Positions 1 to 8,876 of a stretch of 64,000 nucleotides of DNA are shown piece after piece. The stretch's first letter is position 1. Each line of letters starts with the position of its first letter. Source of the DNA: Ferrovibrio sp. (GTDB taxonomy: Bacteria > Pseudomonadota > Alphaproteobacteria > Ferrovibrionales > Ferrovibrionaceae); assembly GCF_025869515.1 (NCBI RefSeq), contig NZ_JAOZVR010000048.1:1-64000 (forward strand). The letters are read 5' to 3'. The translations under genes and the position numbers were made by a program. The notes below the pieces were generated by a model. The model ran no database searches. It was not told where the DNA came from and saw only the letters and a list, made by a program, of their open reading frames with translations.

Positions 1-35
1 ACCATCCCGCAGCCCCTTTTCCCATGTGATTCACC

Positions 36-977
36 ATGACCCGTTTCCTGCTTCGGCGCCTCGCCATCCTGCTGCCGACACTGGTGTTCGTGTCGATCAT
101 CATCTTCGGGCTGCAGCAACTGCTGCCCGGCGATCCCGCCATCGCCATGGCCGGCGAGGAACGCGATCCCCAGGCGATTGCCGAGGTGCGGGCCAAGTAC
201 AATCTCGACAAGCCAATCTGGGTGCAGTACGGCCTGTGGATCGGCGGCATCCTGCATGGCGATTTCGGCGAATCGATCCGCATCCAGCTGCCGGTGTCGC
301 AGCTGCTGCTGGAAAAGCTGCCGGTCACCATCGAACTGGCGGTCCTGTCGATGCTGGTGGCGCTTGCCATCGGTTTGCCCGCGGGTGTCATTTCAGCACT
401 GCACAACGGCCGCTGGCCGGATTACGTCGCCAATGTCATCGGCCTGTGGGGCCTGTCGACGCCGAATTTCTGGCTCGGCATCATGATGATCCTGTTTTTC
501 TCGGTCGAGCTCGGCTGGCTGCCGGCATCGGGCTACGTCCCGCCGACCGAAGACCTCTGGGCCAACCTGCAGGCGATGATCATGCCGGCCTTCGTGCTGG
601 GCACCGGCATCGCCGCCGTCTTCATGCGCCACACCCGCAGCGCCATGCTGCAGGTTCTGGCCAGCGATTACATCCGCACCGCACGCGCCAAGGGCCTGTA
701 TGAGCGCGTGGTGATCGGCAAACATGCCTTCCGCAATGCCGCCGTACCGGTGATCACGCTGGGCGCGCTGGAATTCGGCCAGCTGCTGTCGGGCGCGGTG
801 CTGACCGAGCAGATTTTCTCCATCCCCGGTTTCGGCAAACTGATCGTCGATGCGGTGTTCAACCGCGACTATGCGGTCGTTCAGGGCGTCGTGCTGTGCA
901 CGGCCACTGCCTATATCCTGCTGAACCTGCTGGCCGATATCGCCTATTTCCTGGTCAATCCGAGGCTGCGCGCATGA
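36..977 (+). CDS. ABC importer permease, DppB/OppB family
   Basis: Inner-membrane permease of a peptide/nickel-type ABC importer, 313 aa, the usual family length. A basic start (MTRFLLRRLA) leads into the first membrane helix, and the family LLPGDPA segment lies near residue 30. About five more helices follow. The cytoplasmic loop that docks on the ATPase is visible near residue 211 as DYIRTARAKG. The stop overlaps the next permease by ATGA, so the two are translationally coupled. No substrate-binding protein or ATPase is present to the right. They should lie left of the window or elsewhere. The family is certain, the transported substrate is not. Confidence 0.93.
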   Translation: MTRFLLRRLAILLPTLVFVSIIIFGLQQLLPGDPAIAMAGEERDPQAIAEVRAKYNLDKPIWVQYGLWIGGILHGDFGESIRIQLPVSQLLLEKLPVTIELAVLSMLVALAIGLPAGVISALHNGRWPDYVANVIGLWGLSTPNFWLGIMMILFFSVELGWLPASGYVPPTEDLWANLQAMIMPAFVLGTGIAAVFMRHTRSAMLQVLASDYIRTARAKGLYERVVIGKHAFRNAAVPVITLGALEFGQLLSGAVLTEQIFSIPGFGKLIVDAVFNRDYAVVQGVVLCTATAYILLNLLADIAYFLVNPRLRA

Positions 978-1873
978 CCGCTGTTGAATCCGGCGTCGTG
1001 CCGGCTGCTGCTGCTGCCATGCCCAAGACCGAGGAAAGTCCGGCACGACGCGCCTTCCGCCGCCTGCTCAGGCGCAAGGGCGCCGTGGTCGGGCTGGCCG
1101 TGGTGCTGACCTTCATCTGCTTCGCGCTGCTGGCCGATTTCGTTGCCCCCTACAGTCCCGTTGAAGCCGACTGGAGCGCCTTGCGCGGCGAACCGACGCT
1201 GGAGCATCCCTTCGGCGGCGACGAACTGGGCCGCGACGTGCTGTCGCGCGTGATCCACGGCGCCAGGGCATCGCTGTTTGCCGGGGTCGTCTCCGTCATT
1301 CTCGCCCTGCTGATCGGCATTCCGGTCGGGCTTCTGTCTGGATATGCCGGAGGACTTGTGGATGGGGTGATCATGCGATTCACCGATGCCATGCTGGCCG
1401 TGCCCTTCCTGATTCTCGCCATTGCCATGGCGGCGTTTCTCGGCCCCAGCCTGACCAATGCAATGATCGCCATCGGCATCGCCGCTGCCCCCATCTTCGT
1501 GCGCCTTACACGGGCCCAGGTGCAGTCGGTCAAGATGGAAGACTATGTCGAGGCCGCACGTGCGGTCGGCAATTCGCCGCTGCGCATTGCCTTCCGCCAC
1601 ATCCTGCCCAATATCTGGCCGGCGCTGATGGTGCAGGCCACGCTCACCATCGCCTCGGCCATCATCGCCGAAGCCAGCCTCTCCTTCCTCGGGCTGGGCC
1701 AGCAGCCACCGGAACCGAGCTGGGGCAGCATGCTGAATTCGGCCAAGGATTACCTGACCCAGGCCCCCTGGATGGCGGTCTATCCCGGCCTGTCGATCTT
1801 CATCGTCGTACTGTCCTTCAACCTGCTGGGCGATGGTCTGCGCGATGCGCTCGACCCGCGACATCGGGAGTGA
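974..1873 (+). CDS. ABC importer permease, DppC/OppC family
   Basis: Second permease of the same importer, 299 aa from the ATG that overlaps the stop of the first permease. An in-frame start 78 bases upstream would lie inside the first gene and is not needed. After a polar N-terminal tail comes the typical DppC pattern: one helix near residues 35-60, the periplasmic GGDELGRDVLSR motif, then five helices with the ATPase-docking loop DYVEAARAVGN and the ASLSFLGLG segment before the last helices. It pairs with the DppB-like subunit as a heterodimer in the inner membrane. Confidence 0.93.
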   Translation: MTAVESGVVPAAAAAMPKTEESPARRAFRRLLRRKGAVVGLAVVLTFICFALLADFVAPYSPVEADWSALRGEPTLEHPFGGDELGRDVLSRVIHGARASLFAGVVSVILALLIGIPVGLLSGYAGGLVDGVIMRFTDAMLAVPFLILAIAMAAFLGPSLTNAMIAIGIAAAPIFVRLTRAQVQSVKMEDYVEAARAVGNSPLRIAFRHILPNIWPALMVQATLTIASAIIAEASLSFLGLGQQPPEPSWGSMLNSAKDYLTQAPWMAVYPGLSIFIVVLSFNLLGDGLRDALDPRHRE

Positions 1874-1884
1874 GACAGTATGGT

Positions 1885-3282
1885 ATGTCGACGACTCGTC
1901 CATATGCCGCACTCCTTTTCCTGTTGTTGCCGCTTCTGGCCTTCCTGGCCCTTGCGAACCGCTTTCCGATCCAGGAACCGCTGCTCCAGACGGACTCGGA
2001 AGGCTACCTGACCTTCTCCAGTATCCGCACCGGTGGATACCCATTCTTCCTGGCCCTGCTGAAGCCTTTCGTCAGCGATCTGTCAGGCTATATCCCGATA
2101 CAATTGGCGCTCTACGGCTTCGCCTGCTGTGCATTCGCCTATGTTTTCTGGCGAGCCTATGGCGCAATCCTTCCGGCGCTTCTGGCCGAGATCGTCTTAC
2201 TCGGGAATCCCCTGGCAAATGCCTTCCATTTTACCATTACGACAGAGTCGCTGTTCCTTACCGTCTCCGTGCTTTTCTTCGCTGCCTCTTTCAGCGCCTT
2301 GCATGGCCGCCATATCACCCCCCTGATCTGCGCCAGCCTTCTGGCCGGCATTGCCGTGACAATCAGGCCAACCGGACTGGCCTTGCTGCCAGCGCTTGCA
2401 GTGTTGCCATTCATGCTGCGTTCGGATGGCCTCGGGCGGCGCTGCCTCTTCGCCGCGATGCCGTGCCTGGCGGTGCTGGCACTGGAGGCGACCTATTACC
2501 GCGCCCATAACGGCCCGGACCGTCAGAGCCTGCTGCCCATCGTTCTGCTGGCCAAGGGCGGCATGGTGTCAGTGCCGGATGCCGACGCCATCATCGCGGC
2601 CGCGCCCGAAACGCGGCGCGCCCTCGACCGGGCGCTGGAGACCGATCTGGCCAAGGTGCGCCAGCTGATCGCGGAATCTCCCAACCTGCCGGCAACATGC
2701 AGGCTGATCGATGGATATGAGCCGTATATCCAATATCGTTTTGCTCTCACCGAACGAGCAACGGCACAGGCTGCCGGTGGCACGCAGGCCCTCAAGGATG
2801 CCGCCATCGCGCGCATGCTTACCGCCCCAACGAGCTACATGGAGAATGTGTGGCAGCACTGGCTTTGCCTGTGGACGCTCTGGGCTGCAACGGGTGCCGA
2901 GAAGCAGGCGTTCCGCGTCTATCTGGAACAGAACCAACCGATTCCATACATTCCGGAAATACTCGATCAAATGCGACCCGGTGATACCCTGCCTTTCACA
3001 CGTCTAGTCATCGCGCTGCTGTGGATGGTTGCGGCGGGCCTGGCCGCGGCGGGCGGTGCCGCGGTCTATGCCGCCTTGCGCGGTCGCTTCGATGCCGGCC
3101 TGGCAACGGCAGGGCTGGCCGGGATAGTGGCGCATGGCGCACTGGTCATGACGGCGGCCATGGGGGTCAGCATCCCGCGCTATACGGTTGGGTTCTGGCC
3201 CGCCCTTGCCATCGGTGCTGGCATGCTGGTCTGGTTTGGCCTAAAAAGATTTTACCGGCCATCTAGTCAGCCTCTGTATTGA
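1885..3282 (+). CDS. Multi-pass membrane protein, possible GT-C glycosyltransferase
   Basis: Hydrophobic protein of 465 aa with roughly ten predicted membrane helices. The first external loop contains TDSEGYLTFS followed by GGYPFFLALL, an arrangement like the acidic loop and first helices of GT-C enzymes that use polyprenyl-linked sugars, but no family signature is firm. A soluble stretch of about 130 residues (roughly 215-345) sits between the helix groups. ATG 1885 is chosen because it gives a short N-terminus before the first helix. GTG 1870, overlapping the stop of the ABC permease, is an alternative. The role is unknown and a link to the importer is not implied. Confidence 0.7.
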   Translation: MSTTRPYAALLFLLLPLLAFLALANRFPIQEPLLQTDSEGYLTFSSIRTGGYPFFLALLKPFVSDLSGYIPIQLALYGFACCAFAYVFWRAYGAILPALLAEIVLLGNPLANAFHFTITTESLFLTVSVLFFAASFSALHGRHITPLICASLLAGIAVTIRPTGLALLPALAVLPFMLRSDGLGRRCLFAAMPCLAVLALEATYYRAHNGPDRQSLLPIVLLAKGGMVSVPDADAIIAAAPETRRALDRALETDLAKVRQLIAESPNLPATCRLIDGYEPYIQYRFALTERATAQAAGGTQALKDAAIARMLTAPTSYMENVWQHWLCLWTLWAATGAEKQAFRVYLEQNQPIPYIPEILDQMRPGDTLPFTRLVIALLWMVAAGLAAAGGAAVYAALRGRFDAGLATAGLAGIVAHGALVMTAAMGVSIPRYTVGFWPALAIGAGMLVWFGLKRFYRPSSQPLY

Positions 3283-3316
3283 TCAACCGTCCGTCACACG
3301 CGTCAGGAGCGTCCCC

Positions 3317-3796
3317 ATGACCGACCACCACCACACCGACTGGAAACATGACGGCGTGCGGGTGATTCCGGGCGACCAGCTGGACCCGACTACGGCGGGG
3401 CAGACGAGCGGTATGAACCGCGCCACCGCGATCAATTTCGCCCGCGCCGGCGCGCAGAAAATCTGGGCCGGCACCGTGCATATCCACGCCAGTGCCAAGA
3501 CCGGCGCGCATCACCATGGCGACCTGGAAAGCGTGATCTACGTGGTGAAGGGCAAGGCGCGCATGCGCTGGGGCAACGCCCTGGAATTCGTGGCTGAAGC
3601 CGGGCCGGGCGATTTCATCTTCGTGCCGCCCTATGTGCCGCACCAGGAAATCAATGCCAGCAGCGACGAGACACTGGAATGCGTGCTGGTGCGTTCGGGC
3701 CAGGATCCGGTGGTGGTGAATCTCGACATCGAGCCGGTCGAGAAGCCGGAAAACGTGCTCTGGGTCGATCCGATCCACGCCGCACCCAAGACATGA
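3317..3796 (+). CDS. Cupin domain protein
   Basis: Small single-domain cupin of 159 aa with a clear AGGAG ribosome site 7 nt before the ATG. Metal ligands are visible: three consecutive histidines at 65-67, Glu71 and, in the second cupin motif, His109 within PYVPHQ. The GKARMRWG and GPGDFIFVPP stretches mark the two conserved barrel motifs. The sequence is typical of stand-alone cytosolic cupins with an unassigned substrate, so no reaction is claimed. The DMT-family transporter starts 18 nt downstream and may be cotranscribed. Confidence 0.88.
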   Translation: MTDHHHTDWKHDGVRVIPGDQLDPTTAGQTSGMNRATAINFARAGAQKIWAGTVHIHASAKTGAHHHGDLESVIYVVKGKARMRWGNALEFVAEAGPGDFIFVPPYVPHQEINASSDETLECVLVRSGQDPVVVNLDIEPVEKPENVLWVDPIHAAPKT

Positions 3797-3814
3797 CAGC
3801 CGGCCCCGGCATTC

Positions 3815-4723
3815 ATGCTCTATAACCGGCTGTTCGGCACCGGCAACCGCCGCGGCATCATTTCCTTTTCGCTGGCCGTCTTCCTCTTCGTCATCAACGA
3901 GGCGCTGTGCAAGCTGGTCTACGGCGATGTGCCGGCGAGCCAGATCCTTGCCGTGCGCGGCCTGATCGCCACCGTCATCATCCTCGCCATCGCCCATCTG
4001 CTGGGCGCCACGCGCCGGATCGCCGCGCTGCTGGACCGGCGGGTCGTCGCCCGCAGCGGGATCGACCTGCTCGGCAGCTATGCCTATATGGTTGCCCTGT
4101 TCCATATGCCGATCGCCAATATGACCGCGATCAACATGGCCTCGCCGCTGATGATGACCGCCGTGGTGGCGGTGGTGCTGCACGAACCGGTCGGCTGGCG
4201 CCGCTGGAGCGCCATTGTCGCCGGGTTTTTCGGCGTGCTGCTGGTGGTGCAGCCCCAGGCGAGCAATTTCAACGCCTATTCGATCCTCGGCGTCGGCGCC
4301 GTCACCTGCATCGTGCTGCGCGATCTGGTGACGCGACGCATCGATGCGGCAATCCCTTCGATCATGGTGACGCTGACCAATGTCGGCATGATGGCTGCTG
4401 TGGCGCTGGCCTTCGCCCTGGTCGAGGGCTGGGTGGCGATGGCCTGGGGCGATCTCGGCTTCCTGGCGCTGGCGGCGCTGTTCATCGCGGCCGGCTATCA
4501 GCTCGCCGTCGATGCCTTCCGCCATGCCGAGGTGCCGGTGATCGTGCCGCTGCGCTATACCGGCCTGCTCTGGGCGCTACTGATCGGCTATCTGGTCTGG
4601 GGTGACGTGCCCAACAGCCTGGCAACCGCCGGAATCATACTGATCGTCGCCAGCGGCCTGTATGTGGTGCATCGCGAACGCGTGCGCGGCAGAGCCATGC
4701 CGCCGGTCGAACCGCAGCCCTGA
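3815..4723 (+). CDS. DMT family transporter (EamA)
   Basis: Inner-membrane protein of 302 aa with ten predicted helices in two five-helix EamA halves, the standard drug/metabolite transporter architecture. The first half ends near residue 145 after SNFNAYSILG and the second contains the conserved LRYTGLLWALLIGYLVWGD region near residues 247-265. Such proteins usually export amino acids, bases or related small molecules, and the substrate cannot be read from sequence. The gene ends directly against the convergent recJ with no intergenic space. Confidence 0.9.
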   Translation: MLYNRLFGTGNRRGIISFSLAVFLFVINEALCKLVYGDVPASQILAVRGLIATVIILAIAHLLGATRRIAALLDRRVVARSGIDLLGSYAYMVALFHMPIANMTAINMASPLMMTAVVAVVLHEPVGWRRWSAIVAGFFGVLLVVQPQASNFNAYSILGVGAVTCIVLRDLVTRRIDAAIPSIMVTLTNVGMMAAVALAFALVEGWVAMAWGDLGFLALAALFIAAGYQLAVDAFRHAEVPVIVPLRYTGLLWALLIGYLVWGDVPNSLATAGIILIVASGLYVVHRERVRGRAMPPVEPQP

Positions 4724-6520
4724 TCAGCCCGGCTGCGCGGCGTCTTCCAGCACGAACTGCACGCGCTTTTCGCCGCGCCAGTGATTGGTGCGCAGATGGC
4801 CGCCGATATGCAGTGCCGAACCGGTCTGGCGCGCCTGCATCAGCGCCGGGCCAAGATCGGCCTCGACCGAGCGGAAGGCAATCGCAGCCAGCCGCGGCCC
4901 GCTGCCATCGCCCGCAGTGATCAGGCAGCGCACATGCTTCTCGCCCACCACATCGGCCTGCACGACGTGGGCGCCGGCGAGTGCGAAACGCGGTTCCGGG
5001 TTGCCTGAGCCGTAGGGACCGAGCAGCTCCAGCTTGTCGCAAAGCTCGGCGTTGGCGCCACCGATGCCGAGCGCGCCATCGAAACCCATCGAGGCCGAAG
5101 CGCCGGCCTTTGCCACTGCAACTGCCAGCCGTTCGTTGAGGAAGGCCTTCAGCTCGTTCAGCTTGGCGGTTTCCACCGTCAGGCCGGCCGCCATGGCATG
5201 GCCGCCGCCATTGACCAGCAGGCCGGCCTGCCCGGCCGCCACCACGGCGGCGCCGAGATCGACGCCGGGGATCGAACGGCCCGAGCCTTTGCCGATCCCG
5301 TTCTCATCCAGCGCGATGACAAAGCTGGGACGGCCGGCGGCCTCGCGCACGCGGGCGGCGACAATGCCGATCACGCCGGGATGCCAGCCCTGCCGCGCCA
5401 CCAGCGCCAGCGCGGCGGTATCGGGCACATGCTCCAGCTCCTGCATGGCCTCCAGCAGCACGCCGGCCTCGATCTCCTGGCGCTCGCGGTTGTAGCGGTC
5501 CAGCTCGATGGCGATCTGCTGGGCCAGCCGCGCATCGTCAGTGGAGAGCAGCCGGGTGCCGAGATCCGCCTGGCCGACGCGGCCGCCGGCATTGACGCGC
5601 GGTCCGAGCAGGAAACCCAGGTGATAGGCGCCGGGCGGCTCGGCCACGCCGGCGATATCGGCCAGCGCCGCCATGCCGACATTGCTGCGGCCGCGCAGAA
5701 TCTTCAGCCCCTGCCCGACCAGCGCGCGGTTCAGGCCGGTGAGCGGCACCACGTCGCAGACGGTGCCCAGCGCCACCAGATCGAGCCAGCCCATCAGGTT
5801 CGGTTCCGGCCGCTCGCTCGAATAATACCCCATGGCGCGCAGGCGACGGTTGATCGCCACGATCAGCAGGAAGGTGACACCGACCGCCGCAAGCTGGCCG
5901 AAGCCGGGCGTTTCGTCCAGGCGGTTGGGATTGACCACCGCGAGCGCCCTGGGCAGTTCCGGCTCGGCGAGATGATGATCGGCGACGATCACGTCCAGGC
6001 CAACGCTGGCCGCTTCTTCCAGCGGCGCAAAAGCCAGCGTGCCGCAATCGACCGTCACCACCACTTTCACGCCGTCCTGCGCCAGCCGGCGCAGCGCCGG
6101 CGCATTGGGGCCATAGCCTTCCTTCAACCGGTCCGGGATATAGACGCGCAGATCGCGGCCGACCGCTGTGAAGAAGCGGCTGAGCAGCGCCGTCGAGGTG
6201 GCGCCGTCGACATCGTAGTCACCGAAGACGGCGACGCTCTCGCCCTTCACGATAGCATGAGCCAGACGTTCTGCCGCCGCATCCATGTCGCGGAAACGCG
6301 AGGGATCGGGCAGCAGGCGCCGCAGCGACGGATTGAGATGGTCTTCCAGGTCGTCGAGGCCGATGCCGCGGCCGGCCAGCACGCGGCCGAGGATTTCCGG
6401 CAGCCCGGCCTGCTGCGCCAGCGCCAGCGCCAGACGGTCATCGGTGTTGCGCAGACGCCAGCGCCGCCCGCCGATCGAACGGGTCACGCCCAGAAACGCA
6501 GGCGCGGAATCGGTCAGCAT
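4724..6520 (-). CDS. recJ: Single-stranded-DNA-specific exonuclease RecJ
   Basis: 5'-3' exonuclease on single-stranded DNA, used in recombination, mismatch and base-excision repair. The 598-aa protein carries the DHH phosphoesterase motifs that hold the two metals: DYDVDGATST near residue 80, DCGT, and the DHH signature in VADHHL near residue 175. A DHHA1 domain follows with NGGGHAMAAGL, and then a C-terminal OB-fold. ATG 6520 is preferred. A TTG two codons upstream would overlap glpX. It is the last gene of the aminotransferase-hom-glpX-recJ run, an order recurrent in alphaproteobacteria. Confidence 0.97.
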   Translation of the reverse strand: MLTDSAPAFLGVTRSIGGRRWRLRNTDDRLALALAQQAGLPEILGRVLAGRGIGLDDLEDHLNPSLRRLLPDPSRFRDMDAAAERLAHAIVKGESVAVFGDYDVDGATSTALLSRFFTAVGRDLRVYIPDRLKEGYGPNAPALRRLAQDGVKVVVTVDCGTLAFAPLEEAASVGLDVIVADHHLAEPELPRALAVVNPNRLDETPGFGQLAAVGVTFLLIVAINRRLRAMGYYSSERPEPNLMGWLDLVALGTVCDVVPLTGLNRALVGQGLKILRGRSNVGMAALADIAGVAEPPGAYHLGFLLGPRVNAGGRVGQADLGTRLLSTDDARLAQQIAIELDRYNRERQEIEAGVLLEAMQELEHVPDTAALALVARQGWHPGVIGIVAARVREAAGRPSFVIALDENGIGKGSGRSIPGVDLGAAVVAAGQAGLLVNGGGHAMAAGLTVETAKLNELKAFLNERLAVAVAKAGASASMGFDGALGIGGANAELCDKLELLGPYGSGNPEPRFALAGAHVVQADVVGEKHVRCLITAGDGSGPRLAAIAFRSVEADLGPALMQARQTGSALHIGGHLRTNHWRGEKRVQFVLEDAAQPG

Positions 6521-6522
6521 GT

Positions 6523-7548
6523 TCAACTCTGGTGTGGAGGACGGATAACAGCCGCGATGCGGCGGATCGTGCCGGTCTGCGAGCGCATGACGATCGAATT
6601 GACCATGAAGCCGCCGGGCACCCGCTTGACACCATGCAGCAGCGAGCCGTCGGTGACGCCGGTGGCGGCGAAGATCACATCGCCCGAGGCAAGATCGGCC
6701 AGGCTGTATTTACGGTCGAATTTCTCGATGCCGAGCCGGCGGGCGCGGCTGCGCTCGTCCTCATTGCGGAACAGCAGCCGGGCCTGCATCTGGCCGCCGA
6801 TGCAGCGCAGCGCGGCGGCCGCCAGCACGCCTTCGGGAGCGCCGCCCGAGCCCATATAGATATCGACGCCGGTGGCGGGATCGGTGGTGGCGATGATGCC
6901 GGCCACGTCGCCATCGGAAATCAGCGCGATGCGGGCGCCGGTGGCGCGCACCTGGTTGATCAGATCCATATGGCGCGGCCGGTCGAGGATGCAGGCCGTG
7001 AGCTCCGAGATCGCGATGCCCTTGGCGGCGGCCAGACGCCTGAGATTGTCCGCCGGCGGCATATCGAGATCGACGACGCCCTCGGGCAGTCCGCCGCCGA
7101 CCGCGATCTTGTCCATGTAGACATCCGGCGCATTGAGGAAGCAGCCGGCATTGGCGAAGGCGATCACGGTGAGCGCGTTGCTGCCGCCCTTGGCGGTGAT
7201 CGAGGTGCCTTCGAGCGGGTCGAGCGCGATATCGATGCGCGGCCCCTTCCCGGTGCCGACCTTCTCGCCGATATAGAGCATCGGCGCTTCGTCGCGCTCG
7301 CCCTCGCCGATCACGATGGTGCCGTCGATATTGAGGTCGTTGAGCGCCGTGCGCATGGCGTCGACAGCGGCCTGGTCCGCCGCCATTTCGTCGCCCAGGC
7401 CGGTCAGCCTGGCTGCCGCGATGGCAGCCGCCTCGGTCACGCGCACGACTTCAAGAGTCAGATTGCGTTCGACCGAGAGGCTGTCAGCCACAACCGCCGT
7501 CTTTTCCGGCTTGGCCTTTTTCGCGCTCACTGTCTTGCCTGGCGCCAT
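6523..7548 (-). CDS. glpX: Class II fructose-1,6-bisphosphatase
   Basis: Hydrolyses fructose-1,6-bisphosphate to fructose-6-phosphate in gluconeogenesis, 341 aa in the cytosol. The GlpX signature residues are present: GEGERDEAPMLYIG, the metal-binding DPLEGT, and GSGGAPEG in the sugar-phosphate-binding half. A lysine-rich extension of about 20 residues precedes the conserved core. It sits 8 nt downstream of hom and 2 nt upstream of recJ, so the four minus-strand genes are probably one transcript. The sequence also fits the dual FBPase/SBPase subgroup, which cannot be separated here. Confidence 0.96.
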   Translation of the reverse strand: MAPGKTVSAKKAKPEKTAVVADSLSVERNLTLEVVRVTEAAAIAAARLTGLGDEMAADQAAVDAMRTALNDLNIDGTIVIGEGERDEAPMLYIGEKVGTGKGPRIDIALDPLEGTSITAKGGSNALTVIAFANAGCFLNAPDVYMDKIAVGGGLPEGVVDLDMPPADNLRRLAAAKGIAISELTACILDRPRHMDLINQVRATGARIALISDGDVAGIIATTDPATGVDIYMGSGGAPEGVLAAAALRCIGGQMQARLLFRNEDERSRARRLGIEKFDRKYSLADLASGDVIFAATGVTDGSLLHGVKRVPGGFMVNSIVMRSQTGTIRRIAAVIRPPHQS

Positions 7549-7556
7549 GATCTGCC

Positions 7557-8876
7557 TCAGAGCGGTTCGATGCGGATCAGCGCCGGCGCCTGCAGCACCG
7601 AACGCAGCTTGCCGATCTTTTTCATTGCCCGGGCCATATCGGCCTCGCGCGCCTCGTGGCTGATCAGCATGACGGCGACCGGCTGGTTCTCGGCTTCCGA
7701 ACGGCCGCGCTGCACCAGGCTTTCGATGGAAATCTTTTCATCGCGCAGCACGGCGGAGACATCGGCCAGCACGCCCGGCTGGTCGCGCACGATCAGGCGG
7801 ATGTAATAGCGACCGACATGATCGGCCATCGGGGCGGCCTTGAGCGGCTGCAGCTTCACCGCCGGCACGCCGAAGGCATGCAGGCGACGGCCGGCGGCCA
7901 GATCGGCCAGATCAGCCACTACGGCAGATGCGGTCGGGTTGCTGCCGGCGCCGCGGCCCTCGAACATCATGCGGCCGACATAATCGCCTTCGGCGGCCAC
8001 GGCATTGAACACGCCGTCGACATGGGCGATCGGCGTATCGGCCGGCACCATGCAGGGATGCACGCGCTGCTCGATGCCGCGCGGCGTCCGGCGGGCAATC
8101 GCCAGCAGCTTGATGCGGTAGCCGAATTCCCTGGCGAAGGCGATATCGACCGCCGAGACATGGCGGATGCCCTCGACATGCACGGCCTTGAAATCGACCT
8201 GGGTATTGAAGGCCAGCGAGGTCAGCACCGCCAGCTTGTGCGCCGCATCGATACCATCGACGTCGAAGCTGGGATCGGCCTCGGCATAGCCGAGCTGCTG
8301 GGCTTCCTTCAGCACCACGCCGAAATCGCGGCCGGTCTGGCGCATTTCGGTGAGGATGTAATTGCAGGTTCCATTCAGGATGCCGGTGATGCGCTGGATA
8401 CGGTTGCCGACCAGGCCCTCGCGCAGGGCCTTGAGGATCGGGATGCCGCCGGCCACCGCCGCCTCGAAGGCGAGCGGCGCATCTTTCGCTTCGGCCATCG
8501 CGGCAAGCTTCGCACCATGCATGGCGAGCAGCGCCTTGTTGGCGGTGACCACGCCCTTGCCGGCCTTCAGCGCCGCCTCGACCAGCGCCCGCGCCTTGCC
8601 CTCGGAACCGCCGATCAGCTCGACCACCACGTCCACCTCGGGGTCGCCGACCAGATCGAGCGCATCGGCATACCAGCGCCAGCTGCCCTTCGGCATGTCG
8701 CGTTTCTTGCGCTTGTCGCGCGCCGACACCGCCACCACCTTGATCGGCCGGCCGGCGCGGGCCGCCAGCATGCCGGCCTGCTGGTCCAGCAGGCGCACCA
8801 CGCCGGCGCCGACCACGCCCAGACCCGCGATACCCACTTTCAGCGGCGGCGCGGATTTCACATAAGCCTTAACCAT
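7557..8876 (-). CDS. hom: Homoserine dehydrogenase
   Basis: NAD(P)H-dependent reduction of aspartate semialdehyde to homoserine, the branch to threonine and methionine. The 439-aa protein has an N-terminal Rossmann domain (GIAGLGVVGAGV), the catalytic domain with GILNGTCNYIL and the EADPSFDVDGIDAAHK signature, and a C-terminal ACT domain (RDQPGVLADVSAVL) expected to bind threonine for feedback control. ATG 8876 is chosen over the TTG two codons upstream, and overlaps the end of the aminotransferase gene by 8 nt. It provides homoserine for the O-acetylhomoserine sulfhydrylase at 49.7 kb. Confidence 0.97.
   Translation of the reverse strand: MVKAYVKSAPPLKVGIAGLGVVGAGVVRLLDQQAGMLAARAGRPIKVVAVSARDKRKKRDMPKGSWRWYADALDLVGDPEVDVVVELIGGSEGKARALVEAALKAGKGVVTANKALLAMHGAKLAAMAEAKDAPLAFEAAVAGGIPILKALREGLVGNRIQRITGILNGTCNYILTEMRQTGRDFGVVLKEAQQLGYAEADPSFDVDGIDAAHKLAVLTSLAFNTQVDFKAVHVEGIRHVSAVDIAFAREFGYRIKLLAIARRTPRGIEQRVHPCMVPADTPIAHVDGVFNAVAAEGDYVGRMMFEGRGAGSNPTASAVVADLADLAAGRRLHAFGVPAVKLQPLKAAPMADHVGRYYIRLIVRDQPGVLADVSAVLRDEKISIESLVQRGRSEAENQPVAVMLISHEAREADMARAMKKIGKLRSVLQAPALIRIEPL

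Noticed and set aside
2000-3282. Horizontal transfer of the GT-C-like membrane protein
   Set aside because: The gene looks slightly less GC-biased than its neighbours by eye, but I could not compute composition, and no mobile element or repeat borders it.
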